A DNA stretch of 64,000 bases from Neoarius graeffei (lineage: Eukaryota; Chordata; Actinopteri; Siluriformes; Ariidae). The position numbers were made by a program, and so were the translations under genes. Positions within the stretch are counted from its first letter, which is position 1; each line of letters starts with the position of its first letter. This document shows, one piece after another, positions 42,101 to 46,349 of this stretch. The stretch is taken from NCBI RefSeq assembly GCF_027579695.1, contig NC_083581.1, forward strand, positions 60,338,200 through 60,402,199, given 5' to 3'. The notes under the pieces are model-generated. The model had not been told where the DNA came from, searched no databases, and saw only the letters and a list, made by a program, of their open reading frames with translations.

Positions 42101-44660
42101 ACACCAAATGAGGTGATTAGACTACAAATGTGGGCATCATTATTATAATATGATGTATCTTGCTTGATATTTGGAGTAGAAAGACAATATTGTGATGTCT
42201 TTATTGTGTTTTGGGGTGAATGTGACTGAAAAAATGGTACAAACGTTCACATTTTGTTAACCATTGTTTTGGGAAATTTGATTGAATAAATGACGTTTTT
42301 TTGTAAGGCAACCTCGTTTTTTCCATACTCTTACCAGTCTTAGCAGCTTGTAAAAACAATTTACTGCTTTATATAAAGAAATACAATTAATATTATGCAG
42401 AATTTAGTTCAGCCTTTTGGTCCGGCCCTCCACAAAATTTTCTGTTTTTCATGTGGCCCCATGGAAAAAATAATTGCCCACCCCTGGTTTAATGCATCAG
42501 ATATAATGAAAAATGACGCTTCATATTAGCTAATGACTAATTTTAATTGAGCTGACCAATATGTCATTTATGCTTAAGTGACTCAGGAAGAGAAATCGTG
42601 ATTACAGTTAATATAATTTGTTGGATGTCCTATGACAATTCCTTATTTCTATGAAGTTGCATTTTTAATTTTCTATTATGTACAGTTTGTGTGTTTTTTT
42701 TGTTTTGTTTTTTTTTTCCCTTGACATAAATGCTTGACGGAGTTCATGTTGGAAAATGTATTTGGTTCAAGGCCAGATGGAAGTGTTCATTACAGACAGA
42801 TGCAGTCGAACAGTAAACTGAAAACCGATTTCAGTAATAACAGTACAGTAACCAAACAGTCCTTGTATGACTGGTATTGATTTTCATGATCTGGTACATT
42901 TTTCTTGAAGTGGCTGTATCGAAGGTACAACATTGTGACTTTAATATTAAGCAGAAAACTAGAGTTGTGGATAAGATGCTCTTTATAGAAGAGAGGTTTC
43001 AGAGAGCTATCAAAACAGTCCCCTGTACTATTACAGAAGTATTGTCATAAAGTACGTCCTGGTATGTTCTGATGAGCACATTTTGATGAAGTAACTAGTC
43101 ATTTTTTTAACTCGTCCGGCCGCAGGCCAGGCCGGATGAGCTCATGTGATCACGCGTCGTTGTCGTCCGACCACGATTTACAAAAATCGCTGCTTCTCTT
43201 ACAGGATTGATTGGATTTCGATTAAACTCGCATACCATGTTCCCCAGGTGGGTGTGCATATAAAAGTTGTCAAGATGGTGGTGCCACCTGTCGTCGTATT
43301 TACGACTTTTATGGGCATCTTGGCTGGTATGAGCTACAACCTCATTGAGGCTGGGTTTTGTTTGTTTGTTTTTTATGCCTCCGCCACCGTAAGGTGCAGG
43401 AGGCATTATGTTTTCGGGTTGTCCGTCTGTCCATGCGTGCCAAAACCTTGTGAACGCGATATCTCAAAGGCTGATGAAAGGAATTTCACCAAACTTTCAC
43501 CATTTGTGCGCTTTGGGACAAACATGAACTGATCAGATTTTGAGATCAAAAGGTCTAAGGTCAAGGTCACTGTGAGGTCAAATGTCTGTCCGAAAACCTT
43601 GTGGACACAATATCTCCAAGGCTGATGCAAGTAATTTCACCAGGTCACGATTACTGTGAGGTCAAATGTCCATCCCCAAATCACAACTTAATAAGGTGTG
43701 TAGTCTACCGGGCGGAGGCATCCCCATCGACGCCGTTGGCGTAGAGTTCTATCTTTTATTAAAAAAAAAATGTTTTTTATGCCTCCGCCACCGTAAGGTG
43801 CAGGAGGCATTATGTTTTTGGGTTGTCCGTGCGTCCGTCCCGAAACCTTGTGAACATGATCTCTCACAGGCTAATGAAAGGAATTTCACCAAACTTTCAC
43901 CATTTGTGCGCTTTGGGACAAACATGAACTGATGAGATTTTGAGATCAAAAGGTCTAAGGTCGAGGTCAAATGTCTGTCCGAGAACCTTGTGAACACAAT
44001 ATCTCCAAGGCTGATACAAGTAATTTCACCAGGTCACGATTACTGTGAGGTCAAATGTCCATCCCCAAATCACAGCTTAAGGCGTGTAGTCTACCGGGCG
44101 GAGGCATCCCCATCGACGCCGTTGGCGTAGAGTTCTATCTTTTTTTTTTCTTTTTTTTTATAAATGTTTTTTATGCCTCCGCCACCGTAAGGTGCAGGAG
44201 ACATCATGTTTTCAGGTTGTCCGTGCGGCCGTCCCGAAACCTTGTGAACACGATCTCTCAAAGGCTAATGAAAGGAATTTCACCAAACTTTCACCATTTG
44301 TGCGCTTTGGGACAAACATGAACTGATTAGATTTTGAGATCAAAAGGTCTAAGGTCAAGGTCACTGTGAGGTCAAATGTCTGTCCGAGAACCTTGTGAAC
44401 ACAGTATCTCCAAGGCTGATACAAGTAATTTCACCAGGTCACGATTACTGTGAGGTCAAATGTCCATCCCCAAATCACAACTTAATAAGGCGTGTAGTCT
44501 ACCGGGCGGAGGCATCCCCATCGTCTCCGTTGGCGTCGAGTTCTATCTAGTTTTTTATATTAAATAAACCCCTCTTCTGTTCTGTCTCTTGGCAGGGCTA
44601 CTCTCGGACATCCCAGACCCTGATGGTTTCCTGCAGGACCTGTTGAATTCTGTGCCCTGA
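2832..44660 (+). CDS. ubr4: UBR4 E3 ubiquitin ligase, C-terminal ~1873 residues (39 exons visible, 5' part off the window)
   Basis: UBR4 (p600) is a giant N-recognin and E3 ubiquitin ligase that acts with RAD6-type E2 enzymes in N-degron and protein quality-control pathways, mainly in the cytoplasm. Exons recognised by similarity to vertebrate UBR4 run in order from a segment reading [16 protein letters not shown] to the C-terminus DLLNSVP followed by TGA. Exon coordinates are in the block entries below. The 39 exons total 5624 nt; after a 2-nt partial first codon they give 1873 codons plus stop with no frameshift or internal stop, and all introns read GT...AG. Human UBR4 is about 5180 residues, so roughly the last third is here; the UBR box lies upstream and is not seen. 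Introns range from about 76 bp to 7.4 kb, the large ones expanded by transposons. The gene looks intact; only exon edges are uncertain by a few bases. Confidence 0.95.
4109..4702 (+). mobile_element. 594-bp element carrying a RecQ-like helicase N-terminal fragment (copy 1)
   Basis: It interrupts the LINE with a ~9-bp target duplication (GCAATCTTG at 4100-4108, GCAGTCTTG at 4703-4711). Ends are TAGCCTGG and CCAAGCTA. At 4401-4520 it encodes [20 protein letters not shown] and [12 protein letters not shown], the Q/motif-0 plus Walker A of RecQ-type DEXH helicases. The original start codon region is lost and a stop precedes the fragment. A sister copy is at 30945-31558 on the other strand. Confidence 0.8.
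4808..5367. mobile_element. Tc1/mariner-type MITE, 560 bp, TA target
   Basis: Ends CCGTATTTTCTGGACTATA and TATAGTCCAGAAAATACGG form a 19-bp inverted repeat flanked by TA on both sides (4806-4807, 5368-5369). Removing it restores the LINE frame (VTNAC|NLNPTGG). Internal AAGCCGCA-type motifs repeat near both ends. No transposase. Confidence 0.85.
6106..6150. repeat. (ATTG)n microsatellite
   Basis: About eleven tandem ATTG units inside the LINE linker region. Confidence 0.9.
6283..6322 (-). mobile_element. 40-bp 3'-end stub of the tRNA-derived SINE
   Basis: TCTCATCTCATTATCTCCAG followed by CCGCTTTATCCTGTT is the 3' tail of the SINE described at 61507-61882. It is a severely 5'-truncated insertion within the LINE. 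Confidence 0.65.
6572..7832 (-). mobile_element. TTAA-target DNA element (Kolobok-like) with a THAP-like exon
   Basis: Terminal inverted repeats AGGTCCCATGGCATG and CATGCCATGGGACCT are flanked by TTAA on both sides (6568-6571, 7833-7836), and its removal restores the LINE RT reading frame. TTAA duplication is shared by piggyBac and Kolobok; the AG...CT ends and the THAP-like exon favour Kolobok. GC-rich central segment. No transposase core is present, so it is non-autonomous or internally deleted. Confidence 0.75.
7254..7553 (-). pseudogene. THAP-like zinc-finger exon inside the TTAA element
   Basis: It starts at ATG 7553 and encodes [40 protein letters not shown] and [11 protein letters not shown], with a C...C...C..H arrangement like THAP DNA-binding fingers, then [10 protein letters not shown] consensus donor (GTAAGT on the minus strand, plus 7248-7253) ends the exon. 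No downstream transposase exon is seen in the element. Confidence 0.6.
7833..8835 (+). pseudogene. LINE reverse transcriptase pseudogene
   Basis: The frame encodes [34 protein letters not shown] (catalytic Asp), [20 protein letters not shown] and YADD (palm catalytic motif) near 8216-8227. A frameshift after 8285 and another near 8630 separate the thumb and C-terminal pieces ([34 protein letters not shown]). The upstream RT start ([18 protein letters not shown]) lies at 6490-6571, on the other side of the inserted element. Overall this is a jockey-superfamily CR1/L2-type RT. Confidence 0.85.
8799..9437. mobile_element. Palindromic TTAA MITE, copy 1 (639 bp)
   Basis: Two near-identical inverted arms of about 270 bp start AGTGCCATTCCACCATTGG and surround a ~95-bp loop (about 9082-9165). 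Flanking TTAA lies at 8795-8798 and 9438-9441. A 70-residue minus-strand ORF (9047-9259) spans arm-loop-arm, with [20 protein letters not shown] inside. Other copies are at 21775-22401 and 61479-62505. Confidence 0.9.
10486..11180 (+). CDS. ubr4: ubr4 exons 2-4
   Basis: Exon 2 is 10486-10654, exon 3 is 10795-10939 and exon 4 is 11095-11180. Exon 2 encodes [20 protein letters not shown] and a helical repeat ending LHIYR, with the Arg codon split across intron 2. Exon 3 contains [20 protein letters not shown]. Exon 4 contains [19 protein letters not shown] and ends inside an Asn codon. These are alpha-helical armadillo-like scaffold segments of UBR4. Introns are short (140 and 155 bp). Confidence 0.92.
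11264..11281. repeat. (CA)n microsatellite
   Basis: Nine CA units in ubr4 intron 4 at the left edge of a Tc1-derived element. Confidence 0.85.
11282..12418. mobile_element. Internally deleted Tc1-like element with a nested MITE
   Basis: The left end (CCAATCAGCCAATCATGTGG at 11299) and right end (CCACATGATTGGCTG at 12347, then GTTCCTAATAAAGTTCATGG and GTGAGTGTATA) match the two ends of a common fish Tc1 family; the transposase between is gone. Between them sits the element at 11527-12237. Confidence 0.6.
11527..12237. mobile_element. Non-autonomous DNA element with GGCCC..TTTACAC ends
   Basis: Left end GGCCCACTTTACACAGG and right end reading (reverse) GGGCCCGTTTACACGAGG, with further symmetric pieces (CGTCTACACGGCCG at 11598; CCCCGTGTAGACG at 12160). 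The interior has no complete reading frame I recognise. A possible 4-bp CTCA repeat flanks it. Confidence 0.55.
12510..12919 (+). CDS. ubr4: ubr4 exons 5-6 (beta-sandwich-like region)
   Basis: Exon 5 is 12510-12597 and exon 6 is 12726-12919. They encode [20 protein letters not shown] and then [20 protein letters not shown], a beta-rich stretch that continues into exon 7 ([19 protein letters not shown]). The alternating hydrophobic pattern suggests a beta-sandwich; that fold label is inference from the pattern. The poly-T tract before exon 5 is long (about 12 T). Confidence 0.92.
13013..14122 (+). CDS. ubr4: ubr4 exons 7-8 (cysteine-rich zinc-binding region)
   Basis: Exon 7 is 13013-13252 and exon 8 is 13984-14122. 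Around residues 350-405 of the visible protein there are closely spaced Cys pairs: CPRC, then CGNC, CHKC, and CNACGFC in exon 8. The four CxxC-type knuckles are typical of structural zinc sites and are strongly conserved in UBR4. The 731-bp intron between the two exons carries a 190-bp unit repeated twice. Confidence 0.93.
13317..13347. repeat. (ATT)n microsatellite
   Basis: About ten ATT units in ubr4 intron 7. Confidence 0.9.
13350..13935. repeat. Intron-7 repeat with a ~190-bp unit in two tandem copies
   Basis: The block CTTTTCTCAGCAA...TTGGTACC...TCAGCTTGGGG...TTCTATAC occurs at 13428-13570 and again at 13591-13740 at about 75-80 percent identity, preceded by a short GGGGGTGGTAT inverted motif (13350-13385). 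I do not know the family. Confidence 0.6.
14151..14766. mobile_element. 616-bp MITE with ~180-bp terminal inverted repeats
   Basis: Left arm 14151-14331 and right arm 14586-14766 are near-perfect reverse complements (TACGAGTGATTCCACGC at the outer end, TGGCATATAAATATG at the inner). Flanking TATA/TAT suggests a TA target. The 255-bp AT-rich centre has no frame. Confidence 0.85.
14842..15260 (+). CDS. ubr4: ubr4 exons 9-10
   Basis: Exon 9 is 14842-14967 and exon 10 is 15132-15260. They encode [20 protein letters not shown] and, after a short Gly/Ala/Ser-rich linker, [19 protein letters not shown]. Both exons are in phase 0 at their 3' ends. The linker at the start of exon 10 is the variable part compared with mammalian UBR4. 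Confidence 0.92.
15310..17745. mobile_element. Degenerate fragments of an old DNA element in ubr4 intron 10
   Basis: CACTGCAAAGAATAAAAATC at 15310 to about 15540 resembles the left end of a widespread fish MITE with CACTGCAAAAAAT ends; 17345-17745 (CAAGTCAGATTTGACTAG, CCATTGGCAGATTTTTTTCA) resembles its other half. The 1.8 kb between (about 15541-17344) has no gene; it includes AT-rich DNA and a poly-G/poly-T stretch at 17031-17056. Confidence 0.4.
18118..18681 (+). CDS. ubr4: ubr4 exons 11-12
   Basis: Exon 11 is 18118-18461 (344 bp, the longest here) and exon 12 is 18591-18681. Exon 11 encodes [19 protein letters not shown] and a long helical stretch to [12 protein letters not shown]; exon 12 continues with [17 protein letters not shown]. 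They follow a 2.86-kb intron with old repeat pieces. Confidence 0.93.
18682..19000. other. Intron-12 sequence without recognisable feature
   Basis: AT-rich, with A- and T-runs near 18755-18890; no coding or repeat signal that I can support. Confidence 0.4.
19484..20172. mobile_element. ISL2EU-like non-autonomous element with a THAP exon and a palindromic core
   Basis: Ends TAGACCCTTTTCAGTCACG and CACGTGAAAAGGGTCCATA form inverted repeats. Its left internal part (GGCTCGAATCGGTTTGAATG then GAAGGCGACAAACAT) is shared with the element at 39359-40570, joined by an internal deletion. The core 19655-19830 is an inverted repeat around GGATCCAGTGTAAATAGCTG. The ISL2EU label rests on the THAP plus YqaJ association I recall for that group. 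Confidence 0.5.
19895..20042 (-). pseudogene. THAP zinc-finger exon, partly deleted
   Basis: It starts at ATG 20042 and encodes [38 protein letters not shown] and CSDHFVGG, with the C-x4-C and C-x2-H zinc ligands of a THAP finger. About a dozen residues usual between the Trp and the second Cys pair are missing. It is followed by a GTAAGA donor. Confidence 0.65.
20175..21156. mobile_element. hAT MITE with 8-bp TSD
   Basis: Ends TAGGGCTGTAACGATACAC and TTTTTACAGCCCTA are flanked by an exact 8-bp duplication GTCCATAG (20167-20174, 21157-21164). Subterminal CACGATTCGAT motifs at the left and TATCGCGATTTCGATA at the right are typical of this fish family. The duplicated target overlaps the right end of the THAP element, so this hAT landed there second. 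Confidence 0.85.
20658..20745. mobile_element. Small ~88-bp MITE (copy A)
   Basis: CAGTGTTGCCAGAT at one end and ATCTGGCAACACTG at the other; the same 90-bp unit recurs at 33306-33396 and, reversed, at 39158-39249. Confidence 0.75.
21775..22401. mobile_element. Palindromic TTAA MITE, copy 2 (627 bp)
   Basis: Same arms, loop and 70-residue ORF (22011-22223, minus) as copy 1; the left arm lacks about 12 bp of the CACGTCACGTGTGA palindrome. TTAA at 21771-21774 and 22402-22405. Confidence 0.9.
22603..23667 (+). CDS. ubr4: ubr4 exons 13-17
   Basis: Exons are 22603-22687, 22828-22955, 23040-23169, 23293-23450 and 23558-23667. Landmarks are [59 protein letters not shown] and [20 protein letters not shown]. 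The loop encoded by the start of exon 16 ([20 protein letters not shown]) differs clearly from the mammalian sequence there, while the rest is nearly invariant. Confidence 0.92.
23814..24675. mobile_element. hAT non-autonomous element A (862 bp)
   Basis: Ends TAGAGCCCTGCACTCCCG and CCGCGCAGACCTCTA are flanked by the exact 8-bp duplication GTTCACAG (23806-23813, 24676-24683). Interior is full of GCGGGA/GGGCGGGAG motifs. It carries the hairpin insertion 23994-24155. Lies in ubr4 intron 17. Confidence 0.88.
23994..24155. repeat. 162-bp near-perfect hairpin inserted in hAT element A
   Basis: Arms of about 68 bp (ACAGGTTACACAGTGACGG ... ATATGCAAAT and its reverse complement) flank a ~26-bp loop. 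The sister hAT at 28105-28912 lacks it, so it is a separate insertion. Confidence 0.88.
24684..25595 (+). pseudogene. 5'-truncated RNase H-type LINE (I/Nimb-like) 3' end
   Basis: It encodes [20 protein letters not shown] (C-terminal RNase H motif with the final Asp), then a long helical tail and a CxxC..H..C knuckle ([16 protein letters not shown]). RNase H after the RT is characteristic of the I-group of LINEs. The frame begins near 24795 and is interrupted by a SINE (25223-25401). The 3' UTR ends near GGCAATAAACGAAAAC. Confidence 0.75.
25223..25401 (-). mobile_element. tRNA-derived SINE (family 2) with 11-bp TSD
   Basis: Read on the minus strand, the head GGGCACCATGGCTCAGTCGA has an A-box-like block and GGGTTCGATTCC is a B box; the 3' end is TTTTTTTAAA-rich. 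Flanked by CTATATTTGAT at 25212-25222 and 25402-25412. Inserted into the LINE coding region. Confidence 0.85.
25628..26828. mobile_element. 1.2-kb non-autonomous DNA element (ATCCGAT-rich)
   Basis: Ends ACTACGTTCAGACTGCA and TGCAGTCTGAAAGTAGT are inverted repeats with subterminal ATATCCGATTT copies (25664, 25690, 26785 reversed). This is a family common in fish; superfamily probably hAT, but no convincing duplication is seen. No coding capacity. Confidence 0.7.
26984..28096 (+). CDS. ubr4: ubr4 exons 18-22
   Basis: Exons are 26984-27125, 27217-27298, 27395-27568, 27667-27788 and 27899-28096. Landmarks are [73 protein letters not shown] and [18 protein letters not shown]. This is one of the most conserved parts of UBR4. 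Exon 22 ends in ATGGAG and its donor GTAGCT is also the first six bases of a hAT target-site duplication (see findings). Confidence 0.94.
28105..28912. mobile_element. hAT non-autonomous element B (808 bp) abutting the exon-22 donor
   Basis: Same family as element A (TAGAGCCCTGCACTCCCG ... CGCGCAGACCTCCTA) with an exact 8-bp duplication GTAGCTAA at 28097-28104 and 28913-28920. The left duplication starts at the first base of intron 22. A short ORF at 28431-28541 ([20 protein letters not shown]) resembles a transposase N-terminus. Without it the intron would be 88 bp. Confidence 0.9.
29001..29477 (+). CDS. ubr4: ubr4 exons 23-25
   Basis: Exons are 29001-29081, 29177-29264 and 29350-29477. They encode [38 protein letters not shown], then an acidic run (DEEEDDEE) and [18 protein letters not shown]. 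Introns are 85-95 bp. Confidence 0.93.
29520..30090. repeat. Foldback MITE in ubr4 intron 25
   Basis: The left segment (GATGCATTTTTGTTTGGGTG ... ATTCAAAAGTCTAATGGCGG, 29531-29610) and right segment (29990-30085) are imperfect inverted copies about 100 bp long. AT-rich centre. No target duplication identified. Confidence 0.6.
30121..30157. repeat. (TTTA)n microsatellite
   Basis: About nine TTTA units in intron 25. Confidence 0.9.
30293..32176 (+). CDS. ubr4: ubr4 exons 26-29
   Basis: Exons are 30293-30400, 30496-30615, 31709-31899 and 32003-32176. Landmarks are [50 protein letters not shown] and [20 protein letters not shown]. The intron between exons 27 and 28 contains a 3-bp-TSD element with a nested helicase-fragment element. 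Exon 29 ends AAAAA|GTAGGA, two bases into an Asn codon completed by exon 30. Confidence 0.93.
30654..31605. mobile_element. PIF/Harbinger-type non-autonomous element, TTA target
   Basis: Ends AGCCTAGGTCACAACCGGAC and GTCCGGTTGTGACCGAGGCA are inverted repeats of about 25 bp flanked by TTA (30651-30653, 31606-31608). Inside is the helicase-fragment element 30945-31558. Lies in ubr4 intron 27. Confidence 0.75.
30945..31558 (-). mobile_element. Helicase-fragment element, copy 2 (614 bp)
   Basis: Same element as 4109-4702 in opposite orientation. The minus-strand ORF 31109-31315 starts with an intact [23 protein letters not shown], then [20 protein letters not shown] and [12 protein letters not shown]. 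Ends TAGCCTGG/CCAGGCTA. GTAGACC(GG) recurs on both sides, consistent with a roughly 9-bp duplication with a small left-side insertion. Confidence 0.8.
33042..33743. mobile_element. DNA element with AGGGGTGTTCACAC ends, 3-bp TSD (copy 1)
   Basis: Inverted ends AGGGGTGTTCACACAGCA and TGCCGTGTGAACACCCCT, flanked by AAA on both sides; subterminal ACACCGG/CCGGTGT motifs. Contains the 90-bp MITE at 33306-33396. A second copy, interrupted, is at 38821-40754. A 3-bp duplication suggests PIF/Harbinger. Confidence 0.75.
33306..33396. mobile_element. Small ~90-bp MITE (copy B)
   Basis: CAGTGTTGCCAGAT ... ATCTGGCAACACTG, same as copy A at 20658. Confidence 0.8.
33768..34158. repeat. Foldback repeat
   Basis: TGTAAAAAGCAGTTTTAGAA at 33768 is repeated inverted at 34136-34156, with matching inner parts (CTTACCCATTGTGA / TCACAATGGGTAAG). 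A central CCCTCCCACTGCCAA inverted pair (33870-33955) adds a second hairpin. Confidence 0.75.
34361..35193. other. Intron-29 sequence without recognisable feature
   Basis: No reading frame, TIR pair or known repeat that I can support; an interval with TGACTTG-type imperfect repeats occurs near 34510-34590. Confidence 0.4.
35202..36516. mobile_element. hAT element (1.3 kb) with internal minisatellite
   Basis: Ends TAGGGATGGCGAAAAC and GTTAACATCCCTA are flanked by an exact 8-bp duplication GTCCAAAA (35194-35201, 36517-36524). The interior has an inverted pair (35330-35520) around TCTGAAGAATTTC and a 60-bp tandem array. No transposase. Confidence 0.85.
35750..36340. repeat. 60-bp minisatellite, about 10 units
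   Basis: The unit contains CAGCTGTCTTCAACTGGGG, GGGAGGGCGGGACATGACTG and AATGGGTGTTTCTGATTTGT. Most units are exactly 60 bp (35931-36040 and 36092-36340); three are shortened. Because 60 is divisible by 3, both strands read as open 20-residue repeats (plus [16 protein letters not shown], minus [20 protein letters not shown]), which is a by-product, not a gene. Confidence 0.9.
36767..37190 (+). CDS. ubr4: ubr4 exons 30-31
   Basis: Exon 30 is 36767-36866 and exon 31 is 36972-37190. They encode [20 protein letters not shown] and [20 protein letters not shown], then the basic helix [20 protein letters not shown]. They follow a 4.6-kb intron filled by a TTAA-flanked element and a hAT element. Confidence 0.93.
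37381..37734 (+). CDS. ubr4: ubr4 exons 32-33: hemi-RING zinc finger (catalytic module)
   Basis: Exon 32 is 37381-37494 and exon 33 is 37592-37734. Exon 32 ends with [13 protein letters not shown] (Cys at about visible residues 1528, 1529 and 1531). Exon 33 carries [15 protein letters not shown] (His about 1572 and 1577, Cys 1580, His 1581). Known for the family: this incomplete RING-like (hemi-RING) finger plus the following C-terminal domain recruits the RAD6-family E2. All expected Cys/His ligands are present, so the ligase module looks functional. Confidence 0.94.
37820..38593 (+). CDS. ubr4: ubr4 exons 34-36
   Basis: Exons are 37820-37945, 38055-38249 and 38369-38593. They encode [22 protein letters not shown] sequence (here [18 protein letters not shown]), [19 protein letters not shown], the Gly-rich [19 protein letters not shown], and [16 protein letters not shown] run of about 22 C lies at 37957-37978 just after exon 34 (assembly or slippage risk). 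Exon 36 starts at 38369 by the AG in TTTTTCAG, which restores the Thr-Thr-Arg junction. Confidence 0.92.
37957..37978. repeat. Poly-C run
   Basis: About 22 consecutive C just after ubr4 exon 34. Confidence 0.9.
39158..39249. mobile_element. Small ~90-bp MITE (copy C)
   Basis: Reverse orientation of copies A and B, ends CGGTGTTGCCAGAT and ATCTGGCAACACTGG-type. Confidence 0.75.
39490..39790. repeat. GC-rich tandem/inverted 34-bp repeat cluster
   Basis: GCGCGCTCCGGCTTGCTCCC followed by CCTCAAATTAAGCA recurs at about 39513, 39552, 39631 and, inverted, at about 39694-39733, bounded by GGATCCAGTGTAAATAGCTG at 39492 and its inverse at 39745-39775. Strong hairpin potential. Confidence 0.85.
40103..40450 (-). 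pseudogene. First coding exon of a transposon-associated YqaJ/SWIM-type protein
   Basis: From ATG 40450 it encodes [55 protein letters not shown] and [20 protein letters not shown], ending HLITAK before a possible GT donor at plus 40101-40102. I recall this N-terminus from fish and invertebrate proteins with SWIM zinc fingers and YqaJ-type (lambda-exonuclease fold) nuclease domains found in ISL2EU-type transposons. The nuclease domain itself is not in the window. Upstream in-frame codons extend to 40576. Confidence 0.6.
40910..44660 (+). CDS. ubr4: ubr4 exons 37-39 and stop codon
   Basis: Exon 37 is 40910-41000, exon 38 is 41115-41277, and the coding part of exon 39 is 44596-44660. They encode [39 protein letters not shown] and [20 protein letters not shown], ending in P and TGA at 44658-44660. 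The last intron (3.3 kb) holds a Charlie-like hAT and three tandem 380-bp repeats. Confidence 0.93.
41526..42486 (+). mobile_element. Charlie-like hAT element, internally deleted
   Basis: Ends CAGACCTGGGCATTTTACGG and TTGCCCACCCCTG are flanked by 8-bp GTTTAGTG (41518-41525) and GTTTAATG (42487-42494), one mismatch. The 5' part encodes a transposase N-terminus (separate entry); most of the transposase is deleted. Confidence 0.82.
41932..42111 (+). pseudogene. hAT transposase N-terminus (GTF2IRD2/Charlie-like zinc finger)
   Basis: [20 protein letters not shown], then [20 protein letters not shown] and [14 protein letters not shown] with a CxxC...H zinc-finger pattern typical of the SPIN/Charlie-type N-terminus. 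The frame stops at 42109 after the deletion point, so only 59 residues remain. Confidence 0.75.
42495..43095. other. Last-intron sequence without recognisable feature
   Basis: AT-rich with a T/G run at 42690-42720. I see no gene or clear repeat. Confidence 0.4.
43105..43370. repeat. Dispersed repeat fragment
   Basis: Starts CTCGTCCGGCCGCAGGCCAG (an internal GGCCGCAGGCC-like palindrome) and reads into GGCATCTTGGCTGGTATGAG; resembles a fish repeat family I cannot name. Confidence 0.4.
43375..44549. repeat. Three tandem ~380-bp repeats in the last ubr4 intron
   Basis: Units are 43375-43757, 43779-44143 and 44173-44549. Each runs from ATGCCTCCGCCACCGTAAGG to CGGAGGCATCCCCATCGACG and TTGGCGTAGAGTTCTATC, with T/A runs between them. 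Identity is roughly 90 percent. The unit's ends carry a short inverted GCCTCCGCC/GGCGGAGGC pair. Known as dispersed singletons in fish; here in tandem. Confidence 0.85.
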
Positions 44661-45850
44661 TGGTATCCAGCCAGTCTCTCCCTGGGTGTGTCTCCAGCCT
44701 GCTCAGCGCAGGTGTTGCTTAAACATGGAGCTTGTCCTCTACCCGGACATTGCTAATGCAACTCCACAGGAACACCTTGCAATTAAGCTCTGGGCTCCCA
44801 TATCTATCAGCTCACCCACTCTCATTCACCACCACCTCCTGATATTCACACGGGTTTGTTGTTCTACAGCGCCTTCAACTATAACGCTCCTAAATTGGTA
44901 AAAATTATATGTAGTCTGGATAAGTAATGCATTTATTACAAATGTTTCTGTAACATCTAATAACACTGAAACATACCATGACCATGCTGTTTTGATCCAA
45001 CATGTTGCAGGTGCTTTGTTCAAGTAACTTTAAATGTTTGGGAATTTAATGACTGCGTGAAACAGCTTCTGGCTTTTATTTATCCCTTTTGATTTTTTTT
45101 TTTGAGTTAACTTCCAGAGTGATGAAGAGCAGCAGCTTCACAAAAGTTTGAATTGATCTCTTGGTGTCATGCACTTTGTTTCTGGACATTTTGCGGTGTT
45201 CAGTGATTTTGATTGTAATTTGCGAGAAAGATAAGGCCTTCCTACTTTGAACATACTTGTGTGAGGTTTCTCTCCTTGTGTAAGTGATGGAGAATGCAAG
45301 TTGTTTATGTATGCCTGTTGAATTTGAATGCTTTTGTAATGGGGTTTTACCTTTCACAATGAAACTTAAAGACTTTGGAGATAAAAGAATAAAAAGGCCT
45401 GCATCTTTACTTTGGAAGCATTTTTTCTTTTTGGTTTGTTTTCCTGGTTGGGTTTTTGTTTGATTTTCCTGTTTACAACACTAGAGATTTTTTTTTTTTG
45501 TGGGCTAATTGTTTGTGTGACTCTTCTCACATCCTTACCCAAACATATACCAAAATGTGCTGCAGACAAGATTTTCCCAAAGCGCATTTGTTTTTAGGCA
45601 AGGTGCCACTGAAAGCAGTCTTAGTGACAAATTTGTAGTATATCTCTATATGTATACACGGTATATATACACACCTGGAAAGGGTGATCTTGTATTCTGA
45701 GCTGAATGCATGGTGTGGAGTTAAAAAAAAAAATAAAAAGAAAAGAATCCAGTTAGTGTTTATTCGCCTATTCCCGCTGCTACAATGTTCAACTGTTGCT
45801 GAATGTCCGCTTTTTGAATTCTCTAATGAATAAAACTATAAGAATCCCAC
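44661..45850 (+). other. ubr4: ubr4 3' UTR with two candidate poly(A) signals
   Basis: Non-coding sequence after the stop has no recognisable repeat until about 45.9 kb. AATAAA hexamers occur at 45388-45393 and at 45829-45834. The second is followed within 30 bases by sequence leaving the low-complexity T-rich UTR. Either could define the transcript end; transcript data would be needed to choose. Confidence 0.6.
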
Positions 45851-46349
45851 ACACGACTCTCCTTGTCATCTGAGTAAATACTGGAATTGAAAATTATTGC
45901 AAAATTAAACTACTCACCTAGTGGTGCCATGCTGTAAACACTTATTGGTCTGATTGATTCATTTATTTAATCATAGCATCATCAGGAACAGAAACCTAAT
46001 AGACACACACATGAATTTGTAGCTACCTGGGTGCATGAGCTTTATTATAGAGGTGACAATTTATTACAGTTGCCACCTTGAGAAATGAACCACACACACT
46101 AAACTGCTTATTTCTCTTGGTTTATTCTGAAAGGTGTCATTTGCGGGGGGTTTTTTGTTTGTTTTTTTGTTTTGCTTTTTGAAATTAAGACATGGTGCAC
46201 ATGTTAGCCTTTACCTCTGTTCAAAGATAAATTAAGAGTTCTGTTTTTCTCCTTTTAACTACTAAGGATGAAATAAACACAGTGCTTACACAGCAATCTT
46301 TCCCATTCCTCTTCCTATGTTAAAAAAAAAGACAAATCAGATCTCATGT
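45851..46349. other. Intergenic sequence after ubr4 without recognisable feature
   Basis: T/G- and A-rich; no coding or repeat evidence that I can support. Confidence 0.4.
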
